A stretch of 64,000 nucleotides of DNA from Caryophanales bacterium UBA4691 (GTDB taxonomy: Bacteria > Bacillota_I > Bacilli_A > RFN20 > CAG-826): NCBI GenBank assembly GCA_002404865.1, contig DHKP01000009.1, positions 62,001 to 126,000 on the forward strand, read 5' to 3'. The first letter of the stretch is position 1, and every line of letters starts with the position of its first letter. Of this stretch, positions 36,843 through 45,805 are shown in pieces. The translations under genes were made by a program, and so were the position numbers. A model generated the notes under the pieces. That model saw only the letters and a list, made by a program, of their open reading frames with translations, had not been told where the DNA came from and ran no database searches.

Positions 36843-38552
36843 ATGAAAAAAGTATTGATTCCATTTTTACTTGGTTCTTTATTTGCGCTTGCCTCTTGCT
36901 CCCCTGACGAAGATATTACGAAAAAAGGCCCAGTCGAGCTTTCTATAAACGCTATCACTCACGATGTATACGAAGGTAGAAAATTGACACTTGCGTGTTC
37001 AAAAAAAGCAGGCGTCACTTTCTCTTCTTCAAACACGGAAGTGGCGACCGTGGATGAAAAAGGCGTTGTGAAGGCCGTTTCCAAAGGAAAGGCAACTATT
37101 CAAGCAAAAGACGCGGACGGAAGCGAAGCGAAGTTTGAAATCAACGTCTCTAGTTTGCCAACGGATTTGAAAGGCATGTTTGCTGCGGCAAAAACGTATA
37201 ATTTTACGATTCCTTATTCTGATTCTTCCTATGCTTATTTAGATGCATATAACGTTGTTAGAGTTCCAGCAACTAGTATCTTACCAGGTGCGTCCACTAC
37301 CACTGCCCCATTAACTGGTATCCTTCAAAACGGGGAACAAGGCCTAGCGAGTTTTAGCTTTGAGAATAACGCAATCATTATCGGCGATTTTTATGGATTA
37401 GGGAAGGTTAAATCCGCACTTGATGTTTATGGTGACTCCTTTACTCCTTTCTTCACCCGTACTTCTGATTGGTCTCCTGTTTCTGAAGGGGATGACACGA
37501 GCTTTAAAACAACAAAGCAAAGTTTGATTAATTCTTTTGCTTCTATGATGGGAATGGATTACTACATCTCCTACATTGATAGCGTTAATCTCACAGTCGA
37601 TTATTCTAAGATGTCACTTTATTATTCAACGACATTGTCTAATGAAACATATGGTTTCTATATTAATCGAATTGGTATTACCGCTAACACGAAGATAGAA
37701 CCTTATATTGCTGCCCCGACTCCATTAAAAGCACGTCAAGATTGGGATGAAACAGACCAAGAAAAGATTAAAAAGAACTTTGATATCGCTAAAATCCCTT
37801 TTTTAGAGGGAAGCGGATATTCTCTTTCCTTGCAAGCTTATGAGAACAAACTCTCTATTAGCGATTATAACGGTGGCGATTTAAGTGAATCATACGTTAA
37901 AAAGTTAACCGAACTTGGCTGGGTGGATGAAGGCAAAAAAGATTCCCATATGGGATATGATGAGCAATCGCTTGTTTATAATTTGCCAAAGGAAAGCAAA
38001 TATGATGGCGAGCAAAAATACACCGCATCAATCACTTATTTGCCAAAAGATATCTTAAACGGAAAAGACGTAGACGCCTTCCCGAATGGGAAGTTTGAAG
38101 TTGTTTTCACTTTCAATAAAAAGTCATACACTGACACGAGCGAAAACGAAGATAATCTCAATGCTTATCTTAAGGACAAAGGGGAAGGGAAATTCCCTGC
38201 AATCGCACTTAATGGTTTAGCGAATAAAGTAGAATTCGAAGATGTTCTTGATCTAAATAATGATTCCGTAAAGATTGGCATCGAGCAAGGGTTATTGACC
38301 GAAGATGATTACTATACATTCGCTTGCTATGTAACACTCACTATCAAAAACGAAAGCGATGCGAATACCATTTTAAATGAATACGTATCCTTATTAAAGA
38401 AGCAAGGGCTCCTTTATTCGGAAGAATATTCTTCCCCTGCCAAAGGCTACTTCGTCTATCTAAAAGATCGCCTTGAGTTTAGTGCTAGAATTGGAAGAGA
38501 AGATGATAACAAAACCTATTCAAAGAAGTTGACTTTCTTCTTCGGATTTTAA
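36843..38552 (+). CDS. Surface lipoprotein with N-terminal BIG2-like domain
   Basis: This 569-residue protein has the lipobox LFALASC. Residues ~30-100 form a BIG2 (bacterial Ig-like group 2) domain, with FSSSNTEVATVDEKGVVKAV and the later GKATIQAKDADG, a fold common in surface adhesins. The rest contains two similar segments around WDETDQEKIKKNFDIAKIPF and the region after YTDTSENEDNLNAYLKD. No enzyme motif is seen. It starts 2 bases after the preceding lipoprotein gene and ends at a terminator. Confidence 0.85.
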   Translation: MKKVLIPFLLGSLFALASCSPDEDITKKGPVELSINAITHDVYEGRKLTLACSKKAGVTFSSSNTEVATVDEKGVVKAVSKGKATIQAKDADGSEAKFEINVSSLPTDLKGMFAAAKTYNFTIPYSDSSYAYLDAYNVVRVPATSILPGASTTTAPLTGILQNGEQGLASFSFENNAIIIGDFYGLGKVKSALDVYGDSFTPFFTRTSDWSPVSEGDDTSFKTTKQSLINSFASMMGMDYYISYIDSVNLTVDYSKMSLYYSTTLSNETYGFYINRIGITANTKIEPYIAAPTPLKARQDWDETDQEKIKKNFDIAKIPFLEGSGYSLSLQAYENKLSISDYNGGDLSESYVKKLTELGWVDEGKKDSHMGYDEQSLVYNLPKESKYDGEQKYTASITYLPKDILNGKDVDAFPNGKFEVVFTFNKKSYTDTSENEDNLNAYLKDKGEGKFPAIALNGLANKVEFEDVLDLNNDSVKIGIEQGLLTEDDYYTFACYVTLTIKNESDANTILNEYVSLLKKQGLLYSEEYSSPAKGYFVYLKDRLEFSARIGREDDNKTYSKKLTFFFGF

Positions 38553-38577
38553 TTGTTGAAACGTCTTTATAAATATG

Positions 38578-38620
38578 GAGCTGTTGAAAAAGAAGAAAGA
38601 TAATTCGACAGCTCTTTTTA
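38578..38620 (+). terminator. Terminator of the two-gene lipoprotein unit
   Basis: GAGCTGT (38578-38584) pairs with ACAGCTC (38608-38614) around a 23-base loop and is followed by T's. Confidence 0.8.
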
Positions 38621-39108
38621 TTTGACTAGGGAATTTTGTTTGGAACCAAATCCAAGTGAAAACGGTCCGATTGGTAGCCTCTTATTTTCTAGCGACCTTA
38701 TAGACGAAATCGCCTATTAGTCGCAGATTTCTTTTGGGACGATGGAATCGCGGTCACGCTCAGACGTTTCATGCCAATAGACTTCATGTATTCCCTGGCT
38801 ACGTCCTCTTTGGTGATCTCATGTGCGAACTCGCGCCTTCCGATACTCACTCTTTTGTTTGGCGGGTAGAACGTCTTTGCTCTTTTTTAAAATTGCTTTC
38901 AATAGCTAAATTTAGAGTCAGAAGCACATACCTATTGTCACTCCCTATTTCTTTCCGAGCATCTTCCTTCTCTCCTGCCTTTTCCGGTCAGCCGGGGGAT
39001 TCCCCTGGCCACAACCGGATTTCCGGCTGACACCGAATGTTGCAATTAACTTAGTGCGGAAGGCCTATAAAGACCAGCGCGGAAAATTTGGAATGTTACC
39101 TAAAAAAC
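38621..39108. other. Non-coding island between lipoprotein genes, possible decayed insertion
   Basis: These ~490 bases are visibly richer in G+C than the flanking lipoprotein genes and contain no intact gene. On the minus strand, 38699 to about 38887 reads open for ~60 codons without a start (segments EITKEDVAREYMKSIGMKRL and IPSSQKKSATNRRFRL before a TAA). It faintly recalls the helical N-terminal part of IS3-type OrfB transposases, but I am not sure. A long palindrome sits near the right end. Confidence 0.35.
38987..39031. repeat. Compound palindromic element
   Basis: The outer arms GTCAGCCGG (38987-38995) and CCGGCTGAC (39023-39031) are perfect inverted repeats. Inside are two further hairpins: GCC-G-GGGG/CCCC-T-GGC (from 38991) and CCGGA/TCCGG (39015-39026). 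The arms can therefore fold in more than one way. It resembles REP-like elements or ends of mobile DNA. Confidence 0.6.
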
Positions 39109-39137
39109 TTGAAAAAAACGCGGGGGGGGGGTTAAAA
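39109..39137 (+). promoter_or_regulatory. Promoter with G10 tract in its spacer (candidate phase-variable)
   Basis: TTGAAA (39109-39114) and TTAAAA (39132-39137) are separated by exactly 17 bases, of which ten consecutive G's (39122-39131) form the last part. Change in the number of G's would change the spacing. A second possible -10, TATAAG, is at 39142-39147. Confidence 0.55.
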
Positions 39138-39168
39138 TTTTTATAAGTTAAAAAATAGGAGTTATCTA

Positions 39169-42078
39169 ATGAAAAAACATAAAATTATTCCAATTTTGGC
39201 ATTGCTTGCTTTGCCGCTTTTTAGCTGCAAAGCCGACTTATCACCTTCCTCTACGGAAGACCCTTCTTCCACTACAAATACTAGTGAAGGTGGCTCTACT
39301 AATAGTGAATCAAGCGAAGACTCTAGTGGATCTTCTTCTACTTCGACTGGCGAATCTAGCACCGAGTCATCTAACCCAACTCAAAAAGACGATCACGCAA
39401 CAGGATTGAGCGTTGCGCTTTTTGAGAAAGCACCAAAAATTCCTGCTCCTGGAAGCAAACAAAAAGATGTCTGCGTTTTCTATCCTGATGCCGAATTCGA
39501 TTTAGGCGTTGTAGTGACTCCTAACAACGCCCTTGAGAAGAATGTTATTGTCACAATTCCAAAAGCGAATCAAGATGAAATTAGTTATGAAAATGGGAAA
39601 CTTATAACGAAGAGCGTTTGCTCCACCGTTCCATTTGAAATCGTTGTTTCTATCGAAGACACAGATATTGCGCTAACTCAAAAAGTCGCTGTTTTTGAAA
39701 GATCGAATTATTTAACGATTTTTCTGAGCGATTATCTTCTTGCAACAGAAAAAGGGGAAAGTGAATCCGCTTTAAACGCCTCTCTCTATATTTTAGGTAG
39801 TGATGGCGTTACCCAAGATCAAGGCTATGAAGCAACTTATTTTGAAAATGAAATTATTGAAACAACTAAACAAAACGACACGATTACCTCTAAATCGACC
39901 AGAAGAATTAAAGATGGATATTATTATGATGTAACTTATGAAAAGGACGGAACGACGATTGATTTGAACACTAGTAGCAAAACTCCAATCGGAGATGGCG
40001 ACAATCAAATCGAAGAAGAGGTCGCTTTAGACCGCGTAAACCACTTTCGATTTACCAATTATCAAAACAGTTTCGTGGAAGCAATTACTACTTACATATT
40101 AGCATACGGGAGCGGTCGTTTTATTAATGGCGACAAATTTCAAAACGTGCTTCGATTCAACATCCTAGAGGAAGAAAGTTCGCGTTTTCTTGTTGATATT
40201 GTTGGAAAGAACCAAAGCCAAGACGATAAGAGCGAATATTATAATGTTAAATTCGATATTCATTTCGATTCGCTTAAGAGAATCACTTCTTTTAAGTGTC
40301 AAACAATTTACGCTGAAAACGAAGATTTAAGCCTGATTGACAAAGTTCCAACCGCGGAAAATTCTCGAACACAAGTTTTCAATATTGCTTATGTCGATAA
40401 AAAGATACCAAATCCGAACGAGGACGATTTTAGTCATGTCGAACTTGAAAAGCCTGCTTTAGAGAAAGTAAAAAACAAATTTTTAGAAATCGCGGAACAG
40501 CTTGATGAAGCCGAAGGAGAAAGGCTCTCATATTCCCGATTACGCATTATTTCTCCCAATGTATATGAAGAAACTAATGAAGCGAGATATTACAAGAATG
40601 AAACCATTTTAGATTCGTCTTTAGTTACTCATAGCGGTGAAACTACAAGCAAGAGCCAATCAAGAACCGCCACAACAATCCGCGACAATAAGCTTTATTC
40701 CTTGAGCTACAATTCTGAAAACAATAAGTATGCGGTTATTTCGAGTTCGGAAATCGGAACTGCTGAAGGTCAAACTAGCGAAGCTGATGCTACTTATCAA
40801 GCTAATCACGCCCATTTTAATCAAAACACCATTGGCCTTAAAGGCGCTTTTGAAACCTATTTTATGATTACGATGGGCTTAAATGATGAAGAGACGTTAG
40901 GGGGAGTTACTTATCAAAATATCAAAACTGAGATTACTAGTAACTACGATGATCGTTTCGAGTGCTCTATTTATTTCTCAATTTCTTCTTCTAATGCGGG
41001 AACTACAGAAACCCATTGGGGCGCTGCAACTGCTAGCATCGGCTTTTCATCCGGAGATGTAAATCGTGCGAATTTAAATGTCGATATTTACACTTCAAAT
41101 CCATTTGATAGTCATGGGGATTTGAATCAGGCAGTCACTCCAGATAGAAGAGAGACCATTGAAATGGCTCTCTCTTATTACGCCAATAATACGAAAATCG
41201 ATAATCCGAATCCAATTACTTTTGGTGAATCCGAACCTGAATCCCCATCCCCATCAGAGACTTCTGAAACTGTCGCAGAGAGAATGAGCCAAATTCTTAT
41301 TGATTTGAACCAAGCGGAAGCTACAAGAGCTAAGAACGCTAGGTTTAAATTTTCTGTAATAGAATTAGGGGAACAAGAAAAGCCGGAGCGCGAAGAGGAG
41401 TGCGAAATCAATTATTATAAAAACGAAACCATAGTTTCTGACACGTCTAATTCTTATAGTGATGACGGGAAGAGCTATACTCATTCTACAGAAACAGTCA
41501 CAACAATTCGTGATGGCTATTTGTATGAATTGCAGTATGACTTTGGTAAAAATACCTATAATCTTGCTTCTAAAACTGAAATCGGTAGTGATAAGGAAGC
41601 TCAGAGCGAGGCGATTAGTGAAGCCAATCACGCAAAGAACCCTGTTTCTGATGCCAATCTTTTTGATGATCTTTTTGAACAAGGCTTTGCGCTGGGACTA
41701 GTGGATCAGACGGTTCCAAATGTTGGCGATTTCCAAAATATTCAAACAACGATTCACGAGAAATCCGCCACTTCTTTAAGCTTTACTTGCAATTACGCTG
41801 AGTCTGTTACTTACGGCGAAACAACCACCGAGGTTTGGTTCACATCTACAGTGAATTTGTCTTTTGAACAATCAAAAGATTCGGAGGATTATCTATTAGT
41901 GGGCGCTACTTTGGTAAGGTACATGTTTACGACAAACCCATTTGATGAGAACGGCAAAATGCTCCAAAACGTCACGCCTAATTATCGTGAGGATTATTCC
42001 CTGTACATTGAATATTATGAAAATAATGAAAAAGAGGCAAACCCAAAGCCAATAGACGTGGCGCAATTCGCTAAATAA
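39169..42078 (+). CDS. Large surface lipoprotein with three internal repeats
   Basis: This 969-residue protein has the lipobox LPLFSC (Cys at residue 20) and a Ser/Thr-rich linker of ~50 residues. A ~90-residue domain shared with the 604-residue lipoprotein follows. The rest is three divergent copies of a ~260-residue unit, marked by RIKDGYYYDVTYE (residue ~246), TIRDNKLYSLSYN (~503) and TIRDGYLYELQYD (~778). In copies 2 and 3 the marker is preceded by YYKNETI, and those copies close with TSNPFDSHGDLNQ and TTNPFDENGKMLQ. It is Glu/Asn/Thr-rich with no enzyme motif. An AGGAG site precedes the ATG, and the upstream promoter contains a G10 tract. Confidence 0.88.
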   Translation: MKKHKIIPILALLALPLFSCKADLSPSSTEDPSSTTNTSEGGSTNSESSEDSSGSSSTSTGESSTESSNPTQKDDHATGLSVALFEKAPKIPAPGSKQKDVCVFYPDAEFDLGVVVTPNNALEKNVIVTIPKANQDEISYENGKLITKSVCSTVPFEIVVSIEDTDIALTQKVAVFERSNYLTIFLSDYLLATEKGESESALNASLYILGSDGVTQDQGYEATYFENEIIETTKQNDTITSKSTRRIKDGYYYDVTYEKDGTTIDLNTSSKTPIGDGDNQIEEEVALDRVNHFRFTNYQNSFVEAITTYILAYGSGRFINGDKFQNVLRFNILEEESSRFLVDIVGKNQSQDDKSEYYNVKFDIHFDSLKRITSFKCQTIYAENEDLSLIDKVPTAENSRTQVFNIAYVDKKIPNPNEDDFSHVELEKPALEKVKNKFLEIAEQLDEAEGERLSYSRLRIISPNVYEETNEARYYKNETILDSSLVTHSGETTSKSQSRTATTIRDNKLYSLSYNSENNKYAVISSSEIGTAEGQTSEADATYQANHAHFNQNTIGLKGAFETYFMITMGLNDEETLGGVTYQNIKTEITSNYDDRFECSIYFSISSSNAGTTETHWGAATASIGFSSGDVNRANLNVDIYTSNPFDSHGDLNQAVTPDRRETIEMALSYYANNTKIDNPNPITFGESEPESPSPSETSETVAERMSQILIDLNQAEATRAKNARFKFSVIELGEQEKPEREEECEINYYKNETIVSDTSNSYSDDGKSYTHSTETVTTIRDGYLYELQYDFGKNTYNLASKTEIGSDKEAQSEAISEANHAKNPVSDANLFDDLFEQGFALGLVDQTVPNVGDFQNIQTTIHEKSATSLSFTCNYAESVTYGETTTEVWFTSTVNLSFEQSKDSEDYLLVGATLVRYMFTTNPFDENGKMLQNVTPNYREDYSLYIEYYENNEKEANPKPIDVAQFAK

Positions 42079-42092
42079 TAGAAACAAAAACG

Positions 42093-42126
42093 AAAGGGCA
42101 GGGTAATCTTAGTAACCTTGCCCTTT
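42093..42126. terminator. Bidirectional terminator between convergent genes
   Basis: AAAGGGCA at 42093-42100 pairs with TGCCCTTT at 42119-42126, with a further inner stem. A's on one side and T's on the other serve both strands. Confidence 0.88.
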
Positions 42127-42136
42127 TAATATGGCT

Positions 42137-42763
42137 TTAGTGTTTCCACATGAGTTTGTAGAAGCCGCTAGAAAGAAGCTTTTTTGCAGTTTTGCTAGGG
42201 AAATTAGATAATATGTTGATAGCCTCAACCGCAGATAAACGGTTTTCACGAACGTAGTTAGCCAAGATGACATTGTTTCTTTTTAGTTCTTCTTCACTCG
42301 CGTAACCTAGATAAGTTAAAAAAGAAACGAGTTGCACGTTAGATGCATTCACCTTGACATAAGGCTTTCGCAAAATAATTCGTCTCCCGAATTGAAAAAC
42401 GGCTTTTTTACCACTCGTGGCCTTATTTGTGACGATTTCTAAGCCTGTTTCTAATAGCGGGAGTCCTTTTATTTCACGGACGAAATTATCGCCATAATAG
42501 AAGCCGATAGTATCATGACTAGATCCGATGTAACGGAAAACAATGGATTTGTTTTTAAGCTCTTCTTCGCTTAGTTTGCCACTATCGATAACGTAGACCC
42601 CGTACCCAAGCCGCTTTACTTTTTCTTTTTTCGCTAGTCTCGACATTTCTTCTTTTAAGGCGTCAGGCGTTAATGAACGGACAACACGATTGGCCATCGT
42701 TAAATTAAATAAGGTATCTATTCCTATGTTTTCTTTTAGTTGGGAATAAAAAGATTTGTTCAT
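42137..42763 (-). CDS. AbiEi/DUF6088-like winged-helix protein
   Basis: This 208-residue protein has an N-terminal helical region ending in EMSRLAKKEKVKRLGYGVYV, the pattern of AbiEi-type antitoxins and DUF6088 proteins (a winged helix followed by 'G-x-G-V-Y'). The second half (KAVFQFGRRIILRKPYVK) fits their beta-rich C-terminal domain. AbiEi proteins act as antitoxin and repressor for an AbiEii nucleotidyltransferase toxin, but no toxin gene is adjacent here, so it may be solitary or have another job. I start at ATG 42763; an upstream TTG adds six residues. Confidence 0.6.
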   Translation of the reverse strand: MNKSFYSQLKENIGIDTLFNLTMANRVVRSLTPDALKEEMSRLAKKEKVKRLGYGVYVIDSGKLSEEELKNKSIVFRYIGSSHDTIGFYYGDNFVREIKGLPLLETGLEIVTNKATSGKKAVFQFGRRIILRKPYVKVNASNVQLVSFLTYLGYASEEELKRNNVILANYVRENRLSAVEAINILSNFPSKTAKKLLSSGFYKLMWKH

Positions 42764-42845
42764 TGCTAAATATTCTAGCAACTTTAAAAAAGTTAAACAA
42801 GTAACATTTTGATATTTACTAATTAATGCTTCTCATAAAGCAATA

Positions 42846-42872
42846 AAAAAGACCTAAGTTTCCCTAGGTCTG
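42846..42872 (-). terminator. Terminator of the tldD-pmbA unit
   Basis: On the minus strand AGACCTA and TAGGTCT form a stem with an 8-base loop, followed by a run of T's. Confidence 0.88.
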
Positions 42873-42889
42873 ATTTTTGTTATTAGGCT

Positions 42890-44212
42890 TTATTTTCCAC
42901 CGATAGACATCTTCTTAATTAAGACATCTGGGCTAGCGATGGAATTAAGACGAAGCACGACATTATTATCAATATCTTTGATATCACCTAACATTGTTAA
43001 GAGGTTTCCCGAGATTGTAATGAGATTTAATGGAGTTGTTAATTTGCCGTTTTCGATCATGAATCCCTGTGCTTGGCAAGAGAAGTCGCCGCTTTGGGCA
43101 TTCATGCCCGTTCCTAAGCCTGCAATTTCAGTGATATAGACGCCTTTCTCAATAGGGGCAATCATCTCCTTGAATGTTTTCTTGCCTCCTTTAATGACGA
43201 TATTATTGTATCCGATTCCGATCTTTCCGCCTTGCCACTGCCCGTTTCCGGTAGAAACGACATTATCTTTTTTCGCGGTTTCACGGTTATAGAAATAGTT
43301 TTTGAGAACCCCGTTTTTCACGATATCTTTCTCAATTGTTGCAACGCCTTCATCATCGAAATAAGAGAAGAATACGTTCTTTTGAAGCGGCTTTTCTTTG
43401 ATTGTGAGTTTGCTAGAGGCAACTTTTTCCCCTAGTTTTCCAATCAAGAAGGAGCTTTGCTTTTGCACTTCTTCTGCGGATGCGCTGCTTAAGAAATAAT
43501 TCACCAAATCACCAAAGATATCATTTGATAATACCGTTGGATATTTATCGCTTTCGCAAGGGACTCCACCGAATTTTGATAGGGCCTTTGAGGCAACACT
43601 TTGAATAAACTCATCCTCATGAAACGCGGCTAAATCGTTTCCAAAGAAGATGTCATATCCGGTTTTCGTTTCTTCGTTTACTTTTGCAACAACCCCAGCA
43701 ACAATCACGAAATAGTTCGATTTTTGCTTTAGTTTTAAGCCATAGGAATTATAGAATTCACTGCTGGATTCGCTTTCGTCATATTCAACGGAGGAAACGT
43801 CATCGATACGTTTATCATAAGCGAATAATTTATTCTCGATATCTTTGATTAAAGCAATTTTGTCTTCGATTTTAATTTGGGACAAAGCAGCGTTATAGAC
43901 ATTCTTTCTATGATATTTTTCGCTACCTTTGAATAATTCGGCCTTATCTTCTTTTTCGTTTAATGAGGCAGCATCGATAATGCCGTTGATCAAAAATTCA
44001 AAAGTCCCTTTTCCGATTTCTTCGGTTCTGCAGCTACCGAACTTTCCCTCATAGATACCGCATGCCATGATGCTTTGCGATTCATTGATCGAATAATTAT
44101 CGATTTCGCGATGGAACAAAGAAACAGAGGTCGATTTGCTTTTTGAAATTTGGATTTGGGCGCTTTCAAGGCCTTTTTCTTTCGCTAATAAGAAGAATTC
44201 TTTGATATTCAT
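42890..44212 (-). CDS. pmbA: TldE/PmbA-like metallopeptidase subunit
   Basis: PmbA (TldE) is the non-catalytic partner of TldD. Together they form a barrel protease that degrades unfolded peptides and, in enterobacteria, matures microcin B17 and degrades CcdA. The 440-residue protein has the family N-terminus (LESAQIQISKSKSTSVSLFHREIDNY) and C-terminal IEKGVYITEIAGLGTGMNAQSGDFS. It overlaps tldD by 4 bases (ATGA), and a terminator follows. Confidence 0.92.
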   Translation of the reverse strand: MNIKEFFLLAKEKGLESAQIQISKSKSTSVSLFHREIDNYSINESQSIMACGIYEGKFGSCRTEEIGKGTFEFLINGIIDAASLNEKEDKAELFKGSEKYHRKNVYNAALSQIKIEDKIALIKDIENKLFAYDKRIDDVSSVEYDESESSSEFYNSYGLKLKQKSNYFVIVAGVVAKVNEETKTGYDIFFGNDLAAFHEDEFIQSVASKALSKFGGVPCESDKYPTVLSNDIFGDLVNYFLSSASAEEVQKQSSFLIGKLGEKVASSKLTIKEKPLQKNVFFSYFDDEGVATIEKDIVKNGVLKNYFYNRETAKKDNVVSTGNGQWQGGKIGIGYNNIVIKGGKKTFKEMIAPIEKGVYITEIAGLGTGMNAQSGDFSCQAQGFMIENGKLTTPLNLITISGNLLTMLGDIKDIDNNVVLRLNSIASPDVLIKKMSIGGK

Positions 44213-45615
44213 TCGAGTTTTCCCCCTCTTCCGCCTACGGTGATTTCTTTGATACGGATGGTTGGCTGACCAACATTGACTGGGACCATACCACTACTTG
44301 CGCCACACATCCCTTGCCCTAAATCGACGTCATTACCAACGCGGTCGATATTCATTAATACTTCTTTGCCACTTCCGATTAGGGTGCACCCTTTCACAGG
44401 TTCACACACTTTGCCATCACGAATGATATAGGCTTCACTCGCGGAGAAATTGAATTCACCGGTTGTGGGTTCAACGCTTCCGCCTCCGAAGTTTGTGACA
44501 TAAATGCCAAGCTTTGTATCTTTAATGATGTCTTCTGGCTTATCTTTACCCGCTGCAATGTAGGTATTGCTCATTCTGGAAACAGGCTCATAACGGTAAT
44601 TTTGCCTTCTGCTTGTGCCGTTTGCTTCCATATTGAGCCTTCTTCCATTTAATTTATCGATCATAAAGCCAACGCAGATACCATCTTTGATCAATTGGTT
44701 TTTCTGCGTAACGTGGCCTTCGCTATCGATATTGTTCGAACCCCATTCGTTTGGCATCGTACCATCGTCATAAGCACTAACGATAGGCGAAGCGATTTGC
44801 TTGCCTAAAGAATCCGAGAAAACGGATAAGTGCTTCGCTGTCGCGGCTGCTTCTAGGCTATGGCCACACGCTTCATGGAAAACGACTCCGCCCCATCCGT
44901 TACTAATAACAACTGGGAATCGCCCACTTGGGCATTCTTTGGCAGAAAGTAGCATAATCGCTTTCTCACCGGCGTTTTTGCAAATGCCTTTATAATCTAA
45001 GGTATTCACGAAATAATCCCATCCAGCCGATTTTCCTGGGCCAGAGAAATAAGATTCGATTTTGCCATTATCGGAAGCCACTGCGATGACAAGCATTCTG
45101 CCTCGCTCTTCAACGTTATGGAATTGCTTCCCAATCGGTCCTTCTGCATTGAATAGCTCGAATTCGCGATAACTATCTGAGAAAGCGTTCTGGATTCTCA
45201 CTAGACGAGCATCAACATCTTTTGTCGCTTTGTAGCATTCTTTTAAATAAGCGACTTTCTCTTTTGCAGGGACGTCTTTAATGTGATCAGTAATCTTATT
45301 GATTACTTTCACATGCTGCTTTTCTATTTTTGTAACAGTGAAACGTCGTTCTCCGGTAAATGAAGCGGCAAGGCGATGGGCTAAAGATAATAAACTCTTC
45401 GCACTGATGTCGCTACTATAGCCATATACGCTTCTTAATTCATTTAAAATACGGATGCCAACGCCAAAACCATCGTTCTTCGATACGCTCTCAACTTTGC
45501 CGTTTTCTAGGCTAACACTATTAGAAAGCGTCCTTTCGAGATAGATTTCAGCATAGTCTCCGCCAGTCGCTAAACATTCGTTTAGGACTTTTAGGGCTAG
45601 ATTTTTAGAAATCAT
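44209..45615 (-). CDS. tldD: TldD-like zinc metallopeptidase
   Basis: This is the catalytic subunit of the TldD/PmbA protease. The zinc motif is the characteristic HEACGHSLEA (GGVVFHEACGHSLEA), with the third ligand expected in the C-terminal GAS/VGQP region (CGASSGMVPVNVGQPTIRI). It has 468 residues. The start at 45615 is supported by AGGAGG 9 bases upstream; an upstream in-frame start would add 13 residues. It is translationally coupled to pmbA. Substrates are not known outside a few species. Confidence 0.94.
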   Translation of the reverse strand: MISKNLALKVLNECLATGGDYAEIYLERTLSNSVSLENGKVESVSKNDGFGVGIRILNELRSVYGYSSDISAKSLLSLAHRLAASFTGERRFTVTKIEKQHVKVINKITDHIKDVPAKEKVAYLKECYKATKDVDARLVRIQNAFSDSYREFELFNAEGPIGKQFHNVEERGRMLVIAVASDNGKIESYFSGPGKSAGWDYFVNTLDYKGICKNAGEKAIMLLSAKECPSGRFPVVISNGWGGVVFHEACGHSLEAAATAKHLSVFSDSLGKQIASPIVSAYDDGTMPNEWGSNNIDSEGHVTQKNQLIKDGICVGFMIDKLNGRRLNMEANGTSRRQNYRYEPVSRMSNTYIAAGKDKPEDIIKDTKLGIYVTNFGGGSVEPTTGEFNFSASEAYIIRDGKVCEPVKGCTLIGSGKEVLMNIDRVGNDVDLGQGMCGASSGMVPVNVGQPTIRIKEITVGGRGGKLE

Positions 45616-45805
45616 ATAGCTCTTCCTCCTGATTAACCATGGCGATACTACCACATATTATCGATACTTTCACTTTCAATTCTATGAATAACTATCAATT
45701 AAAGTAAAGCAGTATAGTATCATTTGATAATAGTAATAAAACACCAAAGAAAGCTTTTGTCGTGAAGGAAAAGAAAAGTGATATATTTAGGATAGAGGTT
45801 CTTCT

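Noticed and set aside
38734..39030. 98-residue plus-strand ORF (starts MGRWNRGHAQTF)
   Set aside because: There is no ribosome-binding site, the composition is unlike a globular protein, and it runs through the compound palindrome. The minus strand of the same stretch looks more protein-like.
42137..42763. Complete AbiE toxin-antitoxin pair
   Set aside because: The AbiEi-like protein has no adjacent nucleotidyltransferase toxin; its neighbours are a lipoprotein gene and pmbA.
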